This document shows positions 18,703 through 29,000 of a stretch of DNA of 59,750 nt, in pieces (position 1 is the stretch's first letter; the number at the start of each line of letters is the position of its first letter). The position numbers and the translations under genes are program-made. Source of the DNA: Alphaproteobacteria bacterium (GTDB lineage Bacteria; Pseudomonadota; Alphaproteobacteria; SMXQ01); the NCBI GenBank assembly GCA_004356985.1, contig SMXQ01000008.1, positions 1-59,750 on the forward strand, read 5' to 3'. The notes under the pieces are model-generated. The model was not told the origin of the DNA. It worked only from the letters and a program-made list of their open reading frames with translations, and ran no database searches.

Positions 18703-19257
18703 TCACATCCATTCGAATCTTTCATCCACGAGCCGTCTGCCGCCCCGTCTCCCGGGCAACGGCGTTTCGCCAAACCCGCAAGACCGGCCGCCCATCTTCA
18801 CGAAAAATCCGCGCGACGGAATACCGTGGAGCACCATTGCGTAGAAATCACCCATCCAAACCGCCTGCAAACCGACGGAAAACGCCTCAAACAAGGCCCT
18901 GCCGAGGCCCCGGCCCTGGCACCGTTTCAGCAAATACATGGCATAGAGCTCACCACGGCGACCATAGGCGGCCTCCCGCGCGGCCCCGCCATGGGCGAAC
19001 CCTACGATCTCGCCCGCCTCATCCTCGACCACCAGGAAAACACGGTCCGGCGGCGACTGCGCTAAGGCCGATTGCCACATTTCGGTTCGGTTTTCCGCCG
19101 TTCGCCCATGGAGATAGGTCCGCGCCATGATCCCGCCATAGGTCTCGCGCCAGGAAATCACATGCACCCGGGCGATGGCCTCGGCATCCAGCAGCCGCGC
19201 GGGCCGTATGGAAAAGCCACGGGGGATCAAGGGAACCTGCCTATCTGCAGCGCCCAT
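18703..19257 (-). CDS. GNAT family N-acetyltransferase
   Basis: FSIRPARLLDAEAIARVHVISWRETYGGIM; ELYAMYLLKRCQGRGLGRALFEAF. The longer ORF upstream overlaps mazG antisense and was trimmed. Confidence 0.85.
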   Translation of the reverse strand: MGAADRQVPLIPRGFSIRPARLLDAEAIARVHVISWRETYGGIMARTYLHGRTAENRTEMWQSALAQSPPDRVFLVVEDEAGEIVGFAHGGAAREAAYGRRGELYAMYLLKRCQGRGLGRALFEAFSVGLQAVWMGDFYAMVLHGIPSRGFFVKMGGRSCGFGETPLPGRRGGRRLVDERFEWM

Positions 19258-19416
19258 GAACTTAACCCGCCGGCAATGCGGCACCGGGCGCGCGCCCCAT
19301 TGTGCCCCAACCGGGCAACCGCGGCCACAGCCATGGCCTGGAAGGTTCTCTCCACCCGCGCGGCGTTCTACACTTGGCCGGAAACACCCCAACCTTCCGC
19401 CCGAGGCGCGCCATCC

Positions 19417-20247
19417 ATGACCACCGCACCCATAGACAAACTGATCGACGTGATGGCGCGGCTGCGCGACCCCGAGGGCGGCTGCCCCTGGGATATGGAG
19501 CAGGACTTCGAGACCATCGCTCCCTACACCATCGAGGAAGCCTACGAGGTGGCCGACGCCATCGCCTCGGGCGACAAGGCGGTGTTGCTCGGCGAGCTCG
19601 GCGACCTTCTCTTCCAGGTGGTCTTCTACGCCCAGATGTCCCGCGAGGATGGCGGTTTCGATTTCGACGCCATCGCCCGCGCCGCCACTGAGAAAATGAT
19701 CCGCCGCCACCCCCATGTCTTCGGCGGCCAGGCGATCGACGATGCCGATGCCCAGACCCGGGCCTGGGAGGCCCACAAGGCCACCGAGCGCGCCGGCCAA
19801 GACGCCGGCAACGGCGGCCCTCGACGCACCCTGGCCGGGATCGCCCGCGCCCTGCCCGCCCTGGTCCGCGCCCATAAGCTCGCCAAGCGGGCGGCCCGGG
19901 TCGGCTTCGACTGGCCGACCACGGCCGCCGTCATCGCCAAGATCGAGGAGGAGCTTTGTGAGGCCAAGCAGGAAATCGCCGCCGGGGCGCCCGCGGCGCG
20001 GGTCAAGGACGAAATCGGCGATCTCCTGTTCGCCGTCGCCAACCTCGCCCGCAAGCTCGATATCGATCCCGAAGCGGCGCTGCGCGGCACCAACGACAAG
20101 TTCACCCGCCGCTTCGCCCATGTGGAGGACCGGCTCGCCCAACGCGGAACCACGCCCGAGGCCGCCGACCTCCATGAGATGGACGCGCTGTGGAACGAGG
20201 CCAAGGCCGCGGAGGGTAAGGCCGCATCACCGTCTTCAAAGGGATGA
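19417..20247 (+). CDS. mazG: Nucleoside triphosphate pyrophosphohydrolase
   Basis: LRDPEGGCPWDMEQDFETIAPYTIEEAYEVADAI; GELGDLLFQVVFYAQM; RRHPHVFG; VKDEIGDLLFAVANLARK. Confidence 0.96.
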   Translation: MTTAPIDKLIDVMARLRDPEGGCPWDMEQDFETIAPYTIEEAYEVADAIASGDKAVLLGELGDLLFQVVFYAQMSREDGGFDFDAIARAATEKMIRRHPHVFGGQAIDDADAQTRAWEAHKATERAGQDAGNGGPRRTLAGIARALPALVRAHKLAKRAARVGFDWPTTAAVIAKIEEELCEAKQEIAAGAPAARVKDEIGDLLFAVANLARKLDIDPEAALRGTNDKFTRRFAHVEDRLAQRGTTPEAADLHEMDALWNEAKAAEGKAASPSSKG

Positions 20248-20271
20248 GCCGCTCCCCTGCCCTCGCCGGAC

Positions 20272-21165
20272 TTATTCCCCGCCATCGGGGTTTGCCAACA
20301 GGTCGATCAGGGACGAGGTGTCCCAGCGCCCGCCGCCGCGTTGGTGGATGCGCCCATAGAAGCCATCGACGATTTCCGTGACCGGAAGCGCCGCGCCGTT
20401 GGCATCGGCCTCGTCGCGGCAGATGCCGAGATCCTTGCGCATCCAGTCCACCGCGAAGCCGAAGTCGAAATCACCGCGGATCATGGTCTTGGCGCGGTTC
20501 TCCATCTGCCACGATTGGGCGGCGCCCTGGGCGATCACGTCGATGACCTTGTCCATGTCGAGCCCCGCCCGGGCGCCGAAATTAAGCGCCTCGGACAGGC
20601 CCTGCACGAGGCCGGCGATGCAGATCTGGTTGACCATCTTGGTGAGCTGGCCGGCCCCCGCCGGGCCCATCAGGGTCACCGCCTTGGCATAGGCCTTCAT
20701 CACCGGCTCGGCGCTGGCGAAGACCGCCGCCTCGCCCCCCACCATGATGGTGAGCCGGGCCCCTTCCGCCCCCGCCTGGCCGCCGGACACCGGCGCGTCC
20801 AGGAAGCCGATCCCCCGCCCCTTGGCCGCCGCCGCGAGCTCGCGGGCCAGTGTCGCCGAGGCCGTGGTGTGATCGACGAACACCGCCCCCGCCGCCATGG
20901 CGGCGAAGGCCCCGTCTTGGCCCAGGGCGACCTGGCGCACGTCGTCGTCGTCGCCGACGCAGGCGAAAACCACATCGGCGCCCTTGGCCGCCGCCGCCGG
21001 GCTCATGGCCTTGGCCCCGCCATGGGCGGCGACCCAGGAATCGGCCTTTGCCGTGGTTCGATTGAACACGGTGATCCCATGGCCCGCCGCCGCCAGGTGG
21101 CCCGCCATGGGATCACCCATGACACCGAGGCCGATAAAGGCCAGTTTGTAAGTGCTTGGCGCCAT
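20272..21165 (-). CDS. NAD(P)-dependent beta-hydroxyacid dehydrogenase (3-hydroxyisobutyrate dehydrogenase family)
   Basis: FIGLGVMGDPMAGHL; FLDAPVSGGQAGAEGARLTIMVGG; GAGQLTKMVNQI. Confidence 0.93.
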   Translation of the reverse strand: MAPSTYKLAFIGLGVMGDPMAGHLAAAGHGITVFNRTTAKADSWVAAHGGAKAMSPAAAAKGADVVFACVGDDDDVRQVALGQDGAFAAMAAGAVFVDHTTASATLARELAAAAKGRGIGFLDAPVSGGQAGAEGARLTIMVGGEAAVFASAEPVMKAYAKAVTLMGPAGAGQLTKMVNQICIAGLVQGLSEALNFGARAGLDMDKVIDVIAQGAAQSWQMENRAKTMIRGDFDFGFAVDWMRKDLGICRDEADANGAALPVTEIVDGFYGRIHQRGGGRWDTSSLIDLLANPDGGE

Positions 21166-21247
21166 GTTGTCCTCCGATTGCCTAGAGCATCTCCCGTCCA
21201 GTGTGCCCCATGGGGGCGAAGGGAATCAATTTGTCCGCACTGTGCGC

Positions 21248-21512
21248 TAGAGTACTTCCGGGTTAAATTGACCCATTTGACCGGGATGATTTTTCCCCAA
21301 GGCTAGGCGCGTGTCGCATGGCGATGCGGGGCATCGGCAAAGATACGCAACGACGCCTTGGGGGAAAAGCACCCGGCCTACGGTGGGGCTCATGGGCTTC
21401 CAGGGTGCGTTGCGACCCTCGCCCGATGCGGTGCATCGCGCTTCGAACCGCGCCTACCCTGGAAGCCCATGAGCCCCATCAAATTGATTCAATTTAACCC
21501 GGAAGTACTCTA
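21248..21512. mobile_element. MITE/REPIN-like nested palindromic element with 24-bp terminal inverted repeats
   Basis: TIRs 21248-21271 TAGAGTACTTCCGGGTTAAATTGA and 21489-21512 (exact reverse complement). Internal arms: 21291-21303/21355-21368 and a 23-bp perfect pair 21384-21406/21456-21478. No ORF assigned inside. Confidence 0.8.
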
Positions 21513-21520
21513 GGGGGCGC

Positions 21521-21546
21521 AAAGAAAGGGCCGCGAAACGCGGCCC
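21521..21546 (-). terminator. Rho-independent terminator of the groESL operon
   Basis: Minus strand: GGGCCGCG TTT CGCGGCCC followed by TTTCTTT, 31 nt downstream of the groEL stop. Confidence 0.85.
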
Positions 21547-21576
21547 CTTCCCTTACACGTTCGTTTTGGCGGCGGG

Positions 21577-23241
<1,665 letters not shown>

Positions 23242-23271
23242 CTATGTGGGGATGAATACAAAATTCGTGCC

Positions 23272-23559
23272 CTATTCCAGGACACCCATGATGTCGCTTT
23301 CCTTCATGATCAGAAGGTCCTTACCGTCGACCTTGACCTCGGTGCCGGACCACTTTCCGTAAAGGATGCGGTCGCCCTTCTTGACGTCCAGCTTCTGGAT
23401 CTTGCCGTCGTCGCCGCGGATGCCCGGCCCGACGGCGATGACCTTGCCCTCGGACGGCTTTTCCTGGGCGGTGTCGGGGATGATGATGCCGCCCGCGGTT
23501 TTCTCTTCCGCGTCCACCGCTTCGACGATCACGCGGTCATGCAAAGGCCTGATATTCAT
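23272..23559 (-). CDS. groES: Co-chaperonin GroES (canonical length)
   Basis: 95 aa; [46 protein letters not shown]; ends with DIMGVLE. Confidence 0.98.
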   Translation of the reverse strand: MNIRPLHDRVIVEAVDAEEKTAGGIIIPDTAQEKPSEGKVIAVGPGIRGDDGKIQKLDVKKGDRILYGKWSGTEVKVDGKDLLIMKESDIMGVLE

Positions 23560-23614
23560 TTAACGATTCTCCTTGATGTTCAAACTGTTTAACTTTTTTG
23601 GATCGATTTCCGGC

Positions 23615-23989
23615 TCAGCAGCAATCCATGCCAGGCACGTGGGTGTGGTCCGACGACGCGGCGGCGGCGGCCGCCTTGCCCTTGGTCTGAACCACCGCCT
23701 TGCCGTCCAGAATGCCGAGGATGTCGCCTTCCTGGACGATCAAAAGGTCCTTGCCGTCGACCTTGACCTCGGTGCCGGACCACTTGCCGAATAGGATTCG
23801 GTCGCCCTTCTTGACCGAAAGCTGGTGCCGATTGCCTTCGGTGTCGCGGCTGCCCGGCCCGACGGCGATGACCTTGCCCTCGGACGGCTTTTCCTGGGCC
23901 GTGTCGGGGATGATGATGCCGCCCGCGGTCTTCTGTTCCGCGTCCAGCGCTTCGACGATCACGCGGTCGTGCAAAGGCCTGATGTTCAT
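23615..23989 (-). CDS. groES: Second GroES copy with a 29-residue Ala-rich, His/Cys C-terminal extension
   Basis: 124 aa; GroES core near-identical to the neighbour, then [29 protein letters not shown]. Confidence 0.96.
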   Translation of the reverse strand: MNIRPLHDRVIVEALDAEQKTAGGIIIPDTAQEKPSEGKVIAVGPGSRDTEGNRHQLSVKKGDRILFGKWSGTEVKVDGKDLLIVQEGDILGILDGKAVVQTKGKAAAAAASSDHTHVPGMDCC

Positions 23990-24048
23990 GACCCTCTCCC
24001 TTGAAACGTTATCGATTCAATACCTTAAAGGGGCTTCTCCGAGCGCTG

Positions 24049-24075
24049 TTAGCACTCCCCTCAAGTGAGTGCCAG
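24049..24075 (-). promoter_or_regulatory. CIRCE element (HrcA operator) upstream of the groES-groES-groEL operon
   Basis: TTAGCACTC-N9-GAGTGCCAG; consensus TTAGCACTC-N9-GAGTGCTAA (7/9 in the right arm). Confidence 0.93.
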
Positions 24076-24178
24076 TGATATACGAACTGCCCCCGCCACT
24101 GTCAAGCGGGGTCCGCCAAAATAATCGCGCCGGACGCTTATTTTCGTGATTTTTTGGGAATTCGGGCCGCCGGCGCCC

Positions 24179-25561
24179 CTATTGGGCGGCGCGTTGGCCC
24201 CGGGCGTGCTCGGTCACGCCGCCGTAATGGTGGCCGAAGCGCTCGGCATCGGCGGGCCCCAGGCCGACCGAGAGGCGCACGCCCCCGTCGGCCGCCTCGG
24301 TGCGCTCGACGACCTCGCCGTGCTCGTACAGCCAGGCCATGGCGGCGCCGTCGGCCGGCCCGAGAGAGTAGTGATAAACCCGCCGGCCGGCCGCCAGCCG
24401 CCGGTCCATGGCCTGGAGAAGCGCATCGCTCCCCTCGCCGGTCAGGGCCGAGACCGCGGCGAGGTTCGGATTGCGCCCGGCGCGGGCGATGACCGCCTCG
24501 CGTTGGGCGGGTTCGAGCAGGTCGATCTTGTTGAGCGCTTCGATCGGCGCGCCGCTCTCCTCGGTCTCGAGCCCGAGATCGCGGAGCACGTCTTCCACGT
24601 CTTTTTTCTGGGCTTCGCTGTCGGCATGGGCGATGTCGCGGACATGGACGACGAGATCGGCGGAGAGCACCTCTTCCAGGGTCGCGCGGAAGGCGGCGAC
24701 CAGGCCGGTGGGCAGGTCGGAGACGAAACCCACGGTGTCCGACAAGATGATCTTGCGGCCCGACGGCAATTGGACCCCCCGCATGGTGGGGTCCAGGGTG
24801 GCGAACAGGGTGTCGTCGGCCGGCACCTTGGCGTGGGTGAGAAGGTTGAACAGGGTGGATTTCCCGGCATTGGTGTAGCCCACCAAGGCGACCACCGAAA
24901 CCGGCACCCGGCGGCGCGCGGCGCGGTGGAGCCCGCGGGTGCGCGCCACATTTTCGAGATCGGCCTTGATGCGGGCGATGCGGGTGTCGATCTGGCGCCG
25001 GTCGGCCTCGATCTGGGTCTCGCCGGGTCCGCCCAGGAAACCGAAGCCGCCGCGTTGGCGCTCGAGATGGGTCCAGGACCTGACCAGGCGCGAGCGTTGA
25101 TAACTCAGCGCCGCCAGTTCCACCTGGAGGCTGCCCTCCCGGGTGCGGGCGCGGGCGCCGAAAATTTCCAGGATCAGGCCGGTGCGGTCGATCACCTTGC
25201 ACCTCCAGGCAAGCTCCAGGTTGCGCTGCTGGATCGGCGTCAAGGTGCCGTCGACCACCACCACGTCGACCCTGCGATCCTCGAACTCGGCCTTGAGCGC
25301 CTCCACCGCGCCGGTGCCGAACAGGGTGGCGGCGCGGGGACGGGCGACCCGCGGGGCCTGGGCCAGAACCACCTCCAATTGAATGGCCTCGGCCAGGCCG
25401 CAAGCCTCCTCCAGCCGCGCCTGGGCATCCCGCCTGATGGAATTTCGGGTCCGCAAAATCGGCACCACCACGGCCGCGCGCCCCGAAAGGGGACCGCCGG
25501 GATCGTCAGCTCCCGGCGGCGCGCCGTTTGAACGGCGGTTTGGATTCGACTCAGAGGGCAA
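24179..25561 (-). CDS. hflX: GTPase HflX
   Basis: SYQRSRLVRSWTHLERQRGGFGFLGGPGETQIEADRR; VALVGYTNAGKSTLFN; ATLDPTMR; LSDTVGFVSDLPT. Confidence 0.97.
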   Translation of the reverse strand: MPSESNPNRRSNGAPPGADDPGGPLSGRAAVVVPILRTRNSIRRDAQARLEEACGLAEAIQLEVVLAQAPRVARPRAATLFGTGAVEALKAEFEDRRVDVVVVDGTLTPIQQRNLELAWRCKVIDRTGLILEIFGARARTREGSLQVELAALSYQRSRLVRSWTHLERQRGGFGFLGGPGETQIEADRRQIDTRIARIKADLENVARTRGLHRAARRRVPVSVVALVGYTNAGKSTLFNLLTHAKVPADDTLFATLDPTMRGVQLPSGRKIILSDTVGFVSDLPTGLVAAFRATLEEVLSADLVVHVRDIAHADSEAQKKDVEDVLRDLGLETEESGAPIEALNKIDLLEPAQREAVIARAGRNPNLAAVSALTGEGSDALLQAMDRRLAAGRRVYHYSLGPADGAAMAWLYEHGEVVERTEAADGGVRLSVGLGPADAERFGHHYGGVTEHARGQRAAQ

Positions 25562-25587
25562 GACGCAGGCTTGGCATCTGCACGGGC

Positions 25588-25869
25588 TCAGGCCTCGACA
25601 TCGGCCCCCGCCTCGGCGGTGTCGGACGCCTGGTCCCCATCGCCCTCCCAGAGCTGGACCGGAGTCGCCGGCATGACCGTGGAAATGGCGTGTTTGTAGA
25701 CCAACTGAGAGTGATTATCGCGGCGCAACAGGACCGAGAAATTGTCGAACCAAGTGACAATGCCCTGGAGTTTTACGCCGTTTACTAGAAAGATCGTGAC
25801 GGGGGTCTTGTTCTTGCGGATGTTGTTGAGAAACACATCCTGAAGATTCTGTGATTTGTCAGCAGCCAT
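25588..25869 (-). CDS. hfq: RNA chaperone Hfq
   Basis: [67 protein letters not shown]. Confidence 0.98.
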   Translation of the reverse strand: MAADKSQNLQDVFLNNIRKNKTPVTIFLVNGVKLQGIVTWFDNFSVLLRRDNHSQLVYKHAISTVMPATPVQLWEGDGDQASDTAEAGADVEA

Positions 25870-25958
25870 TTTATGATTCTTTCCATCAATTATGTTTGTG
25901 GTTTACCTGAATCAACCGGCGCGTGCGAAGACGCCGGAACTGTCATTTTTCCACCCTA

Positions 25959-26660
25959 TTACCGTCCGGATATGGGAGCGAATCGATCCTGCACAAGCTT
26001 TTTCAACCCCTCCATACCCCGCACCCGGCATTGTGCGTCCACAAATTGGACGAGATTATGACGAATAAGTTCCGCTTCGGTGCCGTCGCGGAGAAAAAAG
26101 ACCGGCGTCAAACCCGAATTCAACGCGCATTGGACATCGATGGCGCCATCGCCCACGAACCAGACGTCCGGTCCGGCACCGATGCCGCTGCCGTCCAGCG
26201 CCATTTCGACCGGCGCCGGGTCGGGTTTGTCGGAATTGGCGTCGGTGGCGCCGACGATCTTACCGAAAAAACCGTCCCAGCCGAGCCGCTCCGCCTCTTG
26301 GCGGAGATAGCCGCCCGCCTTATTGCTGACGACCCCGAGATAGAGCCCAAGTCCGGCCAGCCAGGACAATACCTCGGCGCTCCCCGCCAGGGGCTTGAGT
26401 TGGTCGAGATGGACCGCGGCGTAGCGGTCATAGAAGATTTTCCGCGCCTCGGTCCAGCGCGCGCCGAACATTTCTGGGAAACTGTCGCGCAGCGACTTGC
26501 GCACCCGGGACCGGGTTTCCTCGAGGCTCCAGGTGGGGTGGTCCATGGCCGCGAAGGTGGTGTTGAGGGCGTCGTGAATGGCCGGCCAAACGTCCACCAG
26601 GGTGTTGTCCCAATCGAAGATGATCGCCCGCGGCGGCGGCGGCCCGTTGCCGGCCTTCAC
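25959..26660 (-). CDS. HAD superfamily hydrolase (phosphoglycolate phosphatase-like)
   Basis: AIIFDWDNTLVDVWPAI; GVVSNKAGGYLRQE; DKPDPAPVEMAL; VWFVGDGAIDVQCA. Confidence 0.9.
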   Translation of the reverse strand: MKAGNGPPPPRAIIFDWDNTLVDVWPAIHDALNTTFAAMDHPTWSLEETRSRVRKSLRDSFPEMFGARWTEARKIFYDRYAAVHLDQLKPLAGSAEVLSWLAGLGLYLGVVSNKAGGYLRQEAERLGWDGFFGKIVGATDANSDKPDPAPVEMALDGSGIGAGPDVWFVGDGAIDVQCALNSGLTPVFFLRDGTEAELIRHNLVQFVDAQCRVRGMEGLKKLVQDRFAPISGR

Positions 26661-27520
26661 CGGCGGTCTCCGCCGGCCGCCGCGTGGGCCGTGTAATCGG
26701 CCAGCAGCCTCAGGGAAAAGGGGCCGGGGACACCGCTGCCGATGGGGCTGCCGTCGATCCGGGTGATGGGCATCACGTAAGCCGTGGTTCCGGTCAGGAA
26801 CGCCTCGGCCGCCGCCTTGGCCTCATCGACGCTGAAGGCACGCTCCTCGAAGGCCAGCTCGGCGCGGGCGGCCAGGGCGATCACGGCGCGGCGGGTGACC
26901 CCGTCGAGGATGGCGTGATCGGCCGGCCGGGTCACCAGCACGCCGTCTTGGCTGATGATCCAGGCATTGGCCGTGGCGCCCTCGGTGATCAGACCGTCTT
27001 CGTCCACCTGAAGGGCCTCGAAAGCTCCGGCTTCCTTCGCCTGCTGTTTGGCCAGCACGTTGGCCAGCAGGGAAACGGTCTTGATGTCGCACCGCTTCCA
27101 GCGGATATCGGGCACCGTGATGACGGCGCAGCCCTTTTCCACCAAGCCCGGTGCCGGCCCCGAGACCGCGCGCGCCATCATCACCAGGGACGGTTCCGCA
27201 TCCGCCGGGAAGGCATGATCGCGGGCGGCCACGCCACGGGTGATCTGGAGATACAAGATGCCCGACCTCACGCGGTTGCGGCGCACGGTCTCGCGCATGA
27301 CATGGGCGAGCGCCCTCTCCCCCATGGGCGCCTTCATGGACAACGCCGCCAGCGACCGGGCAAGCCGGTCCAAATGCGGCCGTTCGTCCACCAGGCGCCC
27401 TCCCTGCACCCCGATCACCTCGTAGACGCCGTCGGCGAACTGGAAGCCGCGGTCCTCGACATGGATGGCGGCCCGCCGGTGGGGCAGGTAACGGCCATTG
27501 ACGTAGGCGATTCTTGACAT
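26657..27520 (-). CDS. dat: D-amino-acid aminotransferase (class IV PLP)
   Basis: AYVNGRYLPHRRAAIHVEDRGFQFADGVYEVIGVQGG; YLQITRGVAARDHAFP; RCDIKTVSLLANVLAKQQA; EGATANAWII. Confidence 0.9.
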   Translation of the reverse strand: MSRIAYVNGRYLPHRRAAIHVEDRGFQFADGVYEVIGVQGGRLVDERPHLDRLARSLAALSMKAPMGERALAHVMRETVRRNRVRSGILYLQITRGVAARDHAFPADAEPSLVMMARAVSGPAPGLVEKGCAVITVPDIRWKRCDIKTVSLLANVLAKQQAKEAGAFEALQVDEDGLITEGATANAWIISQDGVLVTRPADHAILDGVTRRAVIALAARAELAFEERAFSVDEAKAAAEAFLTGTTAYVMPITRIDGSPIGSGVPGPFSLRLLADYTAHAAAGGDRR

Positions 27521-27570
27521 CTTCGGCGATCGGTTGTGATTGGCAACGGGGCTTCGGGCGCGCCGGCCGA

Positions 27571-28947
27571 TCAGAAGAATTCGAGGCTGACCGCGAACAT
27601 GCGCTCGACCTGCTTGATGACATCGGTTTGGGCGAAAAGCACGACCCGATCATGGGCCCGCACCACGGTGTCGCCGCGCGGCATGATCACCTCGCCGTCG
27701 CGCACCAGGGCGCCGATGATCAGCCCCTGGGGAAGTTTGGCCTCACGCAAGGGCGCGCCCACCAGATCCGATGATTCCACGGCCTCGGCCTCCATGATCT
27801 CGCCGAAGCCCTCGTGGAGCGCGTAAGCGGCGCGGATGCGGCCGCGGCGGATATGCTGCAGGATCGTCGAAACCGTGATTGCCCGCGGCGATATCACGAC
27901 ATCGATTCCAAGGGTGGTGACCAGCGGCGAGTAGGTCGAATTGTTGATCAGGGCCATGGCCTTCTTGGTGCCGTAGCGCTTGGCCAGCAAGGAAGCGAGG
28001 ATGTTGACCTCGTCCTCGTTGGTCACCGCCACCACCGCTTCCGCGGCCGACACATTCGCCTCTTCGAGAATTTCCGGATCGAGGGCATCGCCGTGGATGA
28101 CCACCGTGTGATCCAGGGCATTGGCGGCGCGTTCGGCCTGCTCGCGGTTGAATTCGATGATCTTGGCCGAGACCCCGGGATGATTCTCTTCGATCTCGCG
28201 GGCGAGATAGGTGCCGATATTGCCGCCCCCCAGGATGATGACGCGGCGCGCTTCGGGTTCCTCGTGACCGAAGGCGGCCATGACCCGGGGGACATGCTTG
28301 GAATCGGCGATGAGATAGACCTCGTCGTCGGGCAATAGATGCTCGGTCGAATTGGGCACGAACCCCTTGCCGCCGCGCACGATCCCGACGATGGTGATGT
28401 TGAGATTGGGGAACAGCTCTTGCAGTTGGCCCAGCGGCGTGTCGACGATGGGACAATCATCGGCGCAGCGCACGCCCAGCAACTGTACCAGGCCGTCGGC
28501 CAGGGTAAGGCTGTCGAACGCGCCCGGCGCGTGAAGGCGCCGCGAAATGGCCCGCCCCACTTCGATCTCGGGCGAGATGATCACGTCGATGGGCATGTTG
28601 TCGCGGCTGAAAAGATCCGCCCACATGGGCTGGAGATAGCTCTGGTGGCGCACCCGCGCGATCTTGGTCGGCACTTCGAACAGCGAATGGGCGACCTGGC
28701 AGGCCACCATGTTGACTTCATCGGCATAGGTGACGGCGATGATCATATCGGTGTCGCCCGCCCCGGCGGCCTCGAGCACGTGGGGATGCGAGGCGAATCC
28801 TTCCATGGCTTTGACATCCATGGAATCGCCGATCTTCTTGATCTGCTCCGGCGACTGGTCGATGACCGTAACGTCGTTATTTTCGGTGACCAGGTGGCGA
28901 ACAATGCTCGTCCCCACCTGACCGGCTCCGCAGACTATCACCTTCAT
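27571..28947 (-). CDS. trkA: Trk system potassium uptake protein TrkA
   Basis: 458 aa; MKVIVCGAGQVGTSIVRHLVTENNDVTVIDQSPEQ and a second RCK domain VIILGGGNIGTYLAREIEE. Confidence 0.96.
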   Translation of the reverse strand: MKVIVCGAGQVGTSIVRHLVTENNDVTVIDQSPEQIKKIGDSMDVKAMEGFASHPHVLEAAGAGDTDMIIAVTYADEVNMVACQVAHSLFEVPTKIARVRHQSYLQPMWADLFSRDNMPIDVIISPEIEVGRAISRRLHAPGAFDSLTLADGLVQLLGVRCADDCPIVDTPLGQLQELFPNLNITIVGIVRGGKGFVPNSTEHLLPDDEVYLIADSKHVPRVMAAFGHEEPEARRVIILGGGNIGTYLAREIEENHPGVSAKIIEFNREQAERAANALDHTVVIHGDALDPEILEEANVSAAEAVVAVTNEDEVNILASLLAKRYGTKKAMALINNSTYSPLVTTLGIDVVISPRAITVSTILQHIRRGRIRAAYALHEGFGEIMEAEAVESSDLVGAPLREAKLPQGLIIGALVRDGEVIMPRGDTVVRAHDRVVLFAQTDVIKQVERMFAVSLEFF

Positions 28948-29000
28948 GCCTACCGCCTATCCCCGACCTTTCGGTTGCGCCGCCATGGCCGTCAAAGTCG

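Noticed and set aside
18703-20175. 490-aa minus ORF extending the GNAT gene across mazG
   Set aside because: Only the C-terminal 185 aa has acetyltransferase motifs; the upstream part is antisense to mazG.
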